Shown: positions 14,428-18,342 of the stretch, one piece after another
Numbering within the stretch: position 1 is the first letter of the stretch
How the letters are laid out: the number at the start of each line of letters is the position of its first letter
Assembly (NCBI GenBank): GCA_030613125.1
Contig: JAUWMO010000022.1
Coordinates: 1 to 18,342 of the forward strand
Length of the DNA: 18,342 nucleotides
Origin: Bacteroidota bacterium
Lineage (GTDB): Bacteria > Bacteroidota > Bacteroidia > Bacteroidales > VadinHA17
Direction of reading: 5' to 3'
Notes under the pieces: generated by a model
The model's input: the letters and a program-made list of their open reading frames with translations, nothing else
Databases searched by the model: none
Told to the model about the DNA's origin: nothing
Made by a program: the position numbers and the translations under genes

Positions 14428-15554
14428 AAACGGTTTGTTAGTTTTGGAATTATCTGGGTTTTCCACTCAGTAAATGTCTCATTTTGAATATTTTTCCGGG
14501 CATCAGCTACTAATCCAAGATAAAAGCTAAGGTTATGAATGCTGGCAATTTGTGCTCCGAGAATTTCTTTTGATATTATTAAATGACGTAAATAGGCTTT
14601 GGAATATTGTTTTCCAACTGATGAAATCCCTGTTTCATCAATAGGAGTGAAGTCGTCTTTCCATTTTTGATTTTTAATGTTAATTATACCTTCGCTGGTA
14701 AACAGCATTCCGTTCCTGCCATTTCTTGTTGGCATTACGCAGTCAAACATATCTATCCCAAGGCCAATTGATTCAATGATGTTTGCTGGTGTTCCCACCC
14801 CCATTAAGTATCTGGGTTTATCTTCAGGAAGGATTTGCGTTACAATATCAGTCATTTCATACATGATTTCTTCCGGCTCGCCTACTGACAATCCCCCAAT
14901 TGCATTTCCTTCCAGATTAAAAGAACTTATGATTTCAGCAGATTTCTTCCTGAGATCCATAAATGTACTTCCCTGAACAATTGGGAAAAATGTTTGATTA
15001 AAACCATATTTTGCAGAAGTAGATTTAAATTGATCAACTCCCCTTCCCAGCCACCTGTGAGTAAGTTCCATTGATTTTAAAGCATAGTTGTATTCACACG
15101 GATAGGGTGTACATTCATCGAGGGCCATAATTATGTCCGAACCAATCGATCGTTGAATATCAACTACTTTTTCAGGAGTAAACATATGTTTTGATCCATC
15201 AATATGAGATTGGAAGATATATCCCTTTTCAGTTAGCTTACGGTTATCAGATAGTGAAAATACCTGATATCCACCACTGTCAGTAAGTACAGGTCTTTTC
15301 CAGTTGATAAACTTGTGAATCCCGCCTGCTTTTTCAATAATTTCAATTCCAGGCCGAAGATATAAATGATATGTATTGCCAAGTATGATAGGAACATTAA
15401 CATCTTCAGCCAATTCTTTTTGGGAAACTCCTTTTACAGTTCCTGCCGTTCCGACTGGCATAAACACCGGGGTCATTATTTCCCCGTGATCTGTTATTAT
15501 TATACCGTTCCTTGCACCGGAACGGGGATCTTTATGGCTGATCTTGAACTTCAT
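14424..15554 (-). CDS. tgt: tRNA-guanine transglycosylase
   Basis: A 376-residue enzyme that swaps G34 of GUN-anticodon tRNAs for preQ1 on the way to queuosine. Visible are TDSGGYQVFS (~91-100, catalytic Asp of the family), MALDECTPYP (~143-152), GGLSVGEP (~220-227, with the bacterial-type Val) and the second catalytic Asp region DMFDCVMPTRNGRNG (~268-282). The zinc site is unusual. Where proteobacterial enzymes have CxCxxC before YSRAYLRHL, this one reads DETGISSVGKQYS with no cysteine, although the later His (IHNL) remains. I recall other Bacteroidota enzymes also lacking these cysteines. I chose ATG 15554; the in-frame TTG at 15563 overlaps the promoter element. The gene overlaps the permease gene by 4 bp and diverges from the glycosyltransferase. 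Confidence 0.95.
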   Translation of the reverse strand: MKFKISHKDPRSGARNGIIITDHGEIMTPVFMPVGTAGTVKGVSQKELAEDVNVPIILGNTYHLYLRPGIEIIEKAGGIHKFINWKRPVLTDSGGYQVFSLSDNRKLTEKGYIFQSHIDGSKHMFTPEKVVDIQRSIGSDIIMALDECTPYPCEYNYALKSMELTHRWLGRGVDQFKSTSAKYGFNQTFFPIVQGSTFMDLRKKSAEIISSFNLEGNAIGGLSVGEPEEIMYEMTDIVTQILPEDKPRYLMGVGTPANIIESIGLGIDMFDCVMPTRNGRNGMLFTSEGIINIKNQKWKDDFTPIDETGISSVGKQYSKAYLRHLIISKEILGAQIASIHNLSFYLGLVADARKNIQNETFTEWKTQIIPKLTNRL

Positions 15555-15560
15555 CTGTGG

Positions 15561-15587
15561 CAAAGATATATATTTAGTCTGTTCAAA
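15561..15587 (-). promoter_or_regulatory. Promoter of tgt: TTTG-N15-TATCTTTG
   Basis: On the minus strand TTTG (15584-15587) precedes TATCTTTG (15561-15568), an exact -7 element, by 15 bp. That is a little short for a Bacteroidota promoter. The -7 element ends only 6 bp before the ATG, so the transcript would start almost at the start codon and be nearly leaderless. Confidence 0.45.
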
Positions 15588-15679
15588 TATTTTTGTTCGT
15601 AATATAATATTAATGACTTTACTTTAGTATTTGGATTACCGGGAAATCTTTAATAAACTTGCCACAACTTTGTGAAGTT

Positions 15680-16816
15680 ATGGATTTTCTGTTTTTTAAC
15701 AAGTTTCATATTTCTGAGATTTTACTTTTTCTGTTTATTTTAACTGCTCTATTGCAATTATACTATTATCTGTATTTTTTCAGTAGAGTTGCCTTTAGAA
15801 AAGAAAAGAGGAAAAATGCCCGGAAAGAGCCTGTATCGGTGATTATTTGTGCAAAGAATGAAGCTGAAAATCTGAGCAAACATTTACCGGCAATTCTCAC
15901 CCAGAATTATCCCGACTATGAAGTGATAGTAGTGGATGATTGCTCTGAAGACAACACATCTGATGTTCTTGAGGGTTTTCAAAAGAAATATCCCCACCTG
16001 AAGATCACAAACATTAAGAAAGATCTGAAATTTACTCATGGAAAGAAGTTAGCTTTAACAATTGGTATCAAAGCTGCTCAAAATGAATGGTTATTACTTA
16101 CTGATGCAGATTGCAAGCCTGAAACAGAAAATTGGATTACCACAATGCAAAAGAATTTTTCCAGGGATTCTTCTATTGTACTTGGCTATGGAGGATATTA
16201 CTCACGAAATTCGTTTCTGAATAATTATATCAGATTTGACACTTTTTTTATTGCATTACAATATCTCGGAATGGCCTTAGCAGGGTTCCCATATATGGGT
16301 ATTGGAAGAAATCTTGCCTATAGAAGATCGCTGTTTTTTAAAAATAAAGGCTTTGCTTCACATAGGAAGATTGCATCGGGAGATGATGATCTTTTTATAA
16401 ATCAAACAGCAACTAAAATAAATACAAAGGTTGAGTACAACTTCAAAAGCCATATCAGAGCCGAACCAAAGGATACAATAATAGAGTGGGTTAAACAAAA
16501 AAAACGACATTTGTCAACAGGCTGGCACTACAATGCAAAAACCAAATGGTTGCTGGGTGGGGAACTGGCAGGGCGGGTTCTGTTCTATATTCTTTTTGTT
16601 TTTTTAATTTCCAATCTGTGGTTTAAATCTATTGTGGCAGGAATATTCTTACTGAGATTTATCTGCATGGCAGTAATTTTTAAATTCGCAATGAAACGTT
16701 TGAATGAAAAGTATTTATTTATACCTTCGTTTTTTTATGATTTTATTTCTCCGATAATTATCATTTTCTTTGTAGTTTTAAATAAGTTCAGTTCTCCGGA
16801 TACCTCATGGAAATAA
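15680..16816 (+). CDS. Membrane glycosyltransferase, family 2
   Basis: A 378-residue GT-A processive-type glycosyltransferase in the inner membrane. One N-terminal helix (ISEILLFLFILTALLQLYYY) precedes the GT2 domain. That domain begins VSVIICAKNEAENL (~52-65) and includes VVDDCSEDNT (~84-93), the TDAD metal site (~141-144), GDDDLFIN (~234-241) and a QKKRH-STGW stretch (~273-282) similar to the Q/RxxRW acceptor motif. Three C-terminal helices follow. I chose ATG 15680; a TTG at 15659 is also in frame but adds MPQLCEV, which covers a promoter-like CAACTTTG (15665-15672). The end overlaps the sigma factor gene by 10 bp. The sugar and acceptor cannot be told from the sequence; an envelope glycolipid or polysaccharide is likely. 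Confidence 0.9.
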   Translation: MDFLFFNKFHISEILLFLFILTALLQLYYYLYFFSRVAFRKEKRKNARKEPVSVIICAKNEAENLSKHLPAILTQNYPDYEVIVVDDCSEDNTSDVLEGFQKKYPHLKITNIKKDLKFTHGKKLALTIGIKAAQNEWLLLTDADCKPETENWITTMQKNFSRDSSIVLGYGGYYSRNSFLNNYIRFDTFFIALQYLGMALAGFPYMGIGRNLAYRRSLFFKNKGFASHRKIASGDDDLFINQTATKINTKVEYNFKSHIRAEPKDTIIEWVKQKKRHLSTGWHYNAKTKWLLGGELAGRVLFYILFVFLISNLWFKSIVAGIFLLRFICMAVIFKFAMKRLNEKYLFIPSFFYDFISPIIIIFFVVLNKFSSPDTSWK

Positions 16817-17406
16817 ATCAAAATCTTTCAGATAAAGCTCAACATGATTATAGACTTGTTGAACTGGCAGTGAATGGGAACCAGAGCGCTTTTGCAGAAT
16901 TAATGGATCGATATCGTGATGCCATTTATTTTATGCTCCTTAAAATGGTCAATAACCCGATAGATGCTGAAGACTTAACTATCGAAGCTTTTGGGAAAGC
17001 ATTTAAAAACATTCATCAGTATACTCCAAATTATGCTTTCAGTACCTGGCTTTTTAAAATTGCAACAAATAACTGCATTGATTACATTCGGAAAAAAAGG
17101 GGTAATCTGATTTCGTTGGACCAGAGCGGAAATTCAACTGAAAATGTACACTTATCTATACAATCATCAGTTCCGGATCCTGAAGAAAATATGATTAAGA
17201 AGCAGAAAGAAGTTCTTATGAGGGATGTTGTAACACAACTGAAACCGCGATACAGACATCTTATTGAACTCAGGTACTTTAAGGAGTATTCTTATGAAGA
17301 GATTGCCCAGGAAATGGACCTGCCACTTGGGACTGTGAAAGCTCAGCTTTTCAGGGCCCGGGAGCTTCTTTATAATATTCTGAACAGATCTTCTGGTAAA
17401 GCGTAG
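16807..17406 (+). CDS. RNA polymerase sigma factor, ECF type (sigma-70 regions 2 and 4)
   Basis: A 199-residue sigma factor with only regions 2 and 4. Region 2 covers ~20-97, with DAEDLTIEAFGKAF (core-binding/-10 region) and YAFSTWLFKIATNNCIDYIRKKR. A ~40-residue polar linker follows. Region 4 covers ~135-192, with LKPRYRHLIELRYFKEYSYEEIA and the helix-turn-helix LPLGTVKAQLFRARELL. ATG 16807 overlaps the end of the glycosyltransferase gene by 10 bp, and rsmG follows after 12 bp. No anti-sigma gene is adjacent. It could be a general housekeeping accessory sigma or control envelope functions together with its upstream neighbour; its target promoters are unknown. Confidence 0.92.
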   Translation: MEINQNLSDKAQHDYRLVELAVNGNQSAFAELMDRYRDAIYFMLLKMVNNPIDAEDLTIEAFGKAFKNIHQYTPNYAFSTWLFKIATNNCIDYIRKKRGNLISLDQSGNSTENVHLSIQSSVPDPEENMIKKQKEVLMRDVVTQLKPRYRHLIELRYFKEYSYEEIAQEMDLPLGTVKAQLFRARELLYNILNRSSGKA

Positions 17407-17418
17407 GTGTGTTTCTGA

Positions 17419-18039
17419 ATGGAGATCATAAAAAAATATTTTCCCAGTCTCTCCTATGACCAGATTGGTCAGTTTTCAAAGCTTGGTGAGCTATATCGCG
17501 TTTGGAACAAGCGGATAAACCTTATCTCAAGACAGGATATTAAAAACCTTTATGAGCGCCATGTGTTACATTCACTGGCAATTGCTAAATATGTTACATT
17601 TACTGAAGGAAGCCGGATAATGGATGTTGGTACAGGTGGTGGGTTTCCTGGTATTCCTTTGGCAATTCTTTTTCCTGATGTTGATTTTTATCTAATTGAT
17701 GGGAGATTAAAAAAAATACGTGTTGTGAACGAAATAGTTGAAGTACTGAAGCTAAAGAATATTACAGCAAAACAGGTAAGGGTTGAAGACTTGAATGATA
17801 AGTTTGATTGTATAGTGAGCCGGGCTGTAACATCCCTTCCCCGTTTCTACAATTTAGTGCAGAAAAACCTTCTGATTTCAAAGCAAGAAGACTTAAATAA
17901 AGGTATATTTTATTTAAAAGGAGGGGAAGTTATACAAGAATTGACCTTAATCAACAAAGAAGTTAAAGTAATCCCTATTTCTGATTATTTCAGTGAATCA
18001 TTTTTTGAAACAAAAAAAATTATTTTTATTCCGGCATAA
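17419..18039 (+). CDS. rsmG: 16S rRNA (guanine(527)-N(7))-methyltransferase
   Basis: A 206-residue SAM-dependent methyltransferase (formerly GidB) that makes m7G527 in the 530 loop of 16S rRNA; loss gives low-level streptomycin resistance in several bacteria. The N-terminal WNKRINLISR (30-39) and RHVLHSL are typical. The SAM-binding loop IMDVGTGGGFPGIPLA is at 67-82, followed by LIDGRLKKI and the conserved SRAV. The tail (FFETKKIIFIPA) is usual for the family. It lies 12 bp after the sigma factor gene, so it is likely co-transcribed with it. It is followed by rpmH, which has its own promoter. Confidence 0.95.
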   Translation: MEIIKKYFPSLSYDQIGQFSKLGELYRVWNKRINLISRQDIKNLYERHVLHSLAIAKYVTFTEGSRIMDVGTGGGFPGIPLAILFPDVDFYLIDGRLKKIRVVNEIVEVLKLKNITAKQVRVEDLNDKFDCIVSRAVTSLPRFYNLVQKNLLISKQEDLNKGIFYLKGGEVIQELTLINKEVKVIPISDYFSESFFETKKIIFIPA

Positions 18040-18052
18040 AAGAAACCGTTTT

Positions 18053-18082
18053 TTTGCTATAAATAAAAAAAAACTAACTTTG
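18053..18082 (+). promoter_or_regulatory. rpmH promoter: TTTG-N18-TAACTTTG
   Basis: TTTG at 18053-18056 and TAACTTTG at 18075-18082 are separated by 18 bp, matching the Bacteroidota primary-sigma consensus at both boxes and in spacing. The -7 box ends 35 bp before the rpmH ATG, giving a leader of roughly 30 bases. This is the best promoter in the window. Confidence 0.8.
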
Positions 18083-18117
18083 CAATCTGAAATTTTGAAA
18101 GTAATACAGGGATAACT

Positions 18118-18276
18118 ATGAAACGAACATTTCAACCATCGAACAGGAAAAGGAAAAACAAGCATGGTTTCAGGGAAAGGATGTCATCAGCTAATGGCAG
18201 AAAAGTGCTTGCTTCCAGAAGATGTAAGGGCAGACAAAAACTAAGTGTTTCAGACGAACCTCACTATAAGGCCTGA
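18118..18276 (+). CDS. rpmH: 50S ribosomal protein L34
   Basis: A 52-residue basic ribosomal protein, part of the large subunit. It begins MKRTFQPSNRKRKNKHGFRE and continues RMSSANGRKVLASRRCKGRQ, the highly conserved L34 pattern, then ends KLSVSDEPHYKA. The extra ~8 residues after the core (SDEPHYKA) compared with the usual 44-46 are common in this phylum. The start is ATG, and no Shine-Dalgarno sequence is visible. In many bacteria rpmH sits beside rnpA near oriC; here it follows rsmG and is closed off by its own terminator, so it is a single-gene unit in view. Confidence 0.97.
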   Translation: MKRTFQPSNRKRKNKHGFRERMSSANGRKVLASRRCKGRQKLSVSDEPHYKA

Positions 18277-18305
18277 GTAATATAAAAATATTTATTTTTT
18301 AATTG

Positions 18306-18337
18306 TAAAGGATCAGCAATGGTCCTTTATTTTTTTC
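18306..18337 (+). terminator. Rho-independent terminator after rpmH
   Basis: TAAAGGATC (18306-18314) pairs with GGTCCTTTA (18321-18329) around the loop AGCAAT; one pair is a T-G wobble. Seven T follow at 18330-18336. It lies 30 bp after the rpmH stop. Confidence 0.85.
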
Positions 18338-18342
18338 AGTAT

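Noticed and set aside
14428..14466. Upstream GTG start for the permease gene
   Set aside because: It would overlap tgt by 43 bp and add 13 polar residues before the first helix; the GTGA overlap at 14424-14427 is a more usual arrangement.
17419..18276. Possible origin of replication near rsmG-rpmH
   Set aside because: These genes flank oriC in many bacteria, but here there is no dnaA, rnpA, parA or cluster of DnaA boxes, and the 78-bp gap holds only an ordinary promoter.

Overview
The window looks like core chromosome of an AT-rich member of the Bacteroidota, probably near the Bacteroidales/Marinilabiliales. This rests on a MurF-alanine racemase fusion, the phylum-type promoter element TAnnTTTG in front of several genes, the lack of Shine-Dalgarno sequences, and the protein sequences themselves (Tdk, LpxL tail, Tgt without zinc cysteines, RpmH). 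There are no mobile elements, CRISPR arrays, tRNAs or rRNAs, and nearly every gene is a housekeeping gene.

Left part (1-5100): the tail of a lipid A-type acyltransferase converges on a minus-strand pair, tdk then murF-alr. The gap between those two holds three identical 10-bp palindromes at an exact 12-bp period. Diverging from tdk is a plus-strand pair: an uncharacterised coiled-coil protein overlapping rsmI by 8 bp. A GC-rich hairpin lies where rsmI meets rmuC.

Middle (5100-11125): on the minus strand, in transcription order, are dnaB, a short M20/PepT-like peptidase that has lost its lid domain, a DEAD-box helicase and rmuC. dnaB ends in a tail resembling the C-terminal tip of SSB. Diverging from dnaB is ispE; the 229-bp region between them carries a perfect inverted repeat and a 12-bp direct repeat.

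Right part (11157-18342): on the minus strand, tgt overlaps an LptF/LptG permease gene by 4 bp (GTGA), followed after a gap by an acyl-CoA carboxylase beta subunit and a small biotin carrier protein. Diverging from tgt is a tight plus-strand cluster: a membrane glycosyltransferase, an ECF-type sigma factor and rsmG. It is followed by rpmH (52 aa), which has its own textbook Bacteroidota promoter and a strong terminator.

Together the genes serve the cell envelope (lipid A acylation, peptidoglycan precursors, LPS transport, glycosyl transfer), translation (rsmI, rsmG, tgt, rpmH), replication and nucleotide salvage (dnaB, tdk, rmuC), isoprenoids (ispE) and propionyl/methylmalonyl-CoA metabolism. 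No new multi-gene system is evident. The most unusual signals are the lid-less peptidase, the SSB-like DnaB tip, the palindrome array upstream of murF-alr, and the sites between dnaB and ispE. Several starts were moved inward from TTG or GTG codons, because the TTG lies inside or beside a TAnnTTTG element or because a 4-bp overlap fits better.
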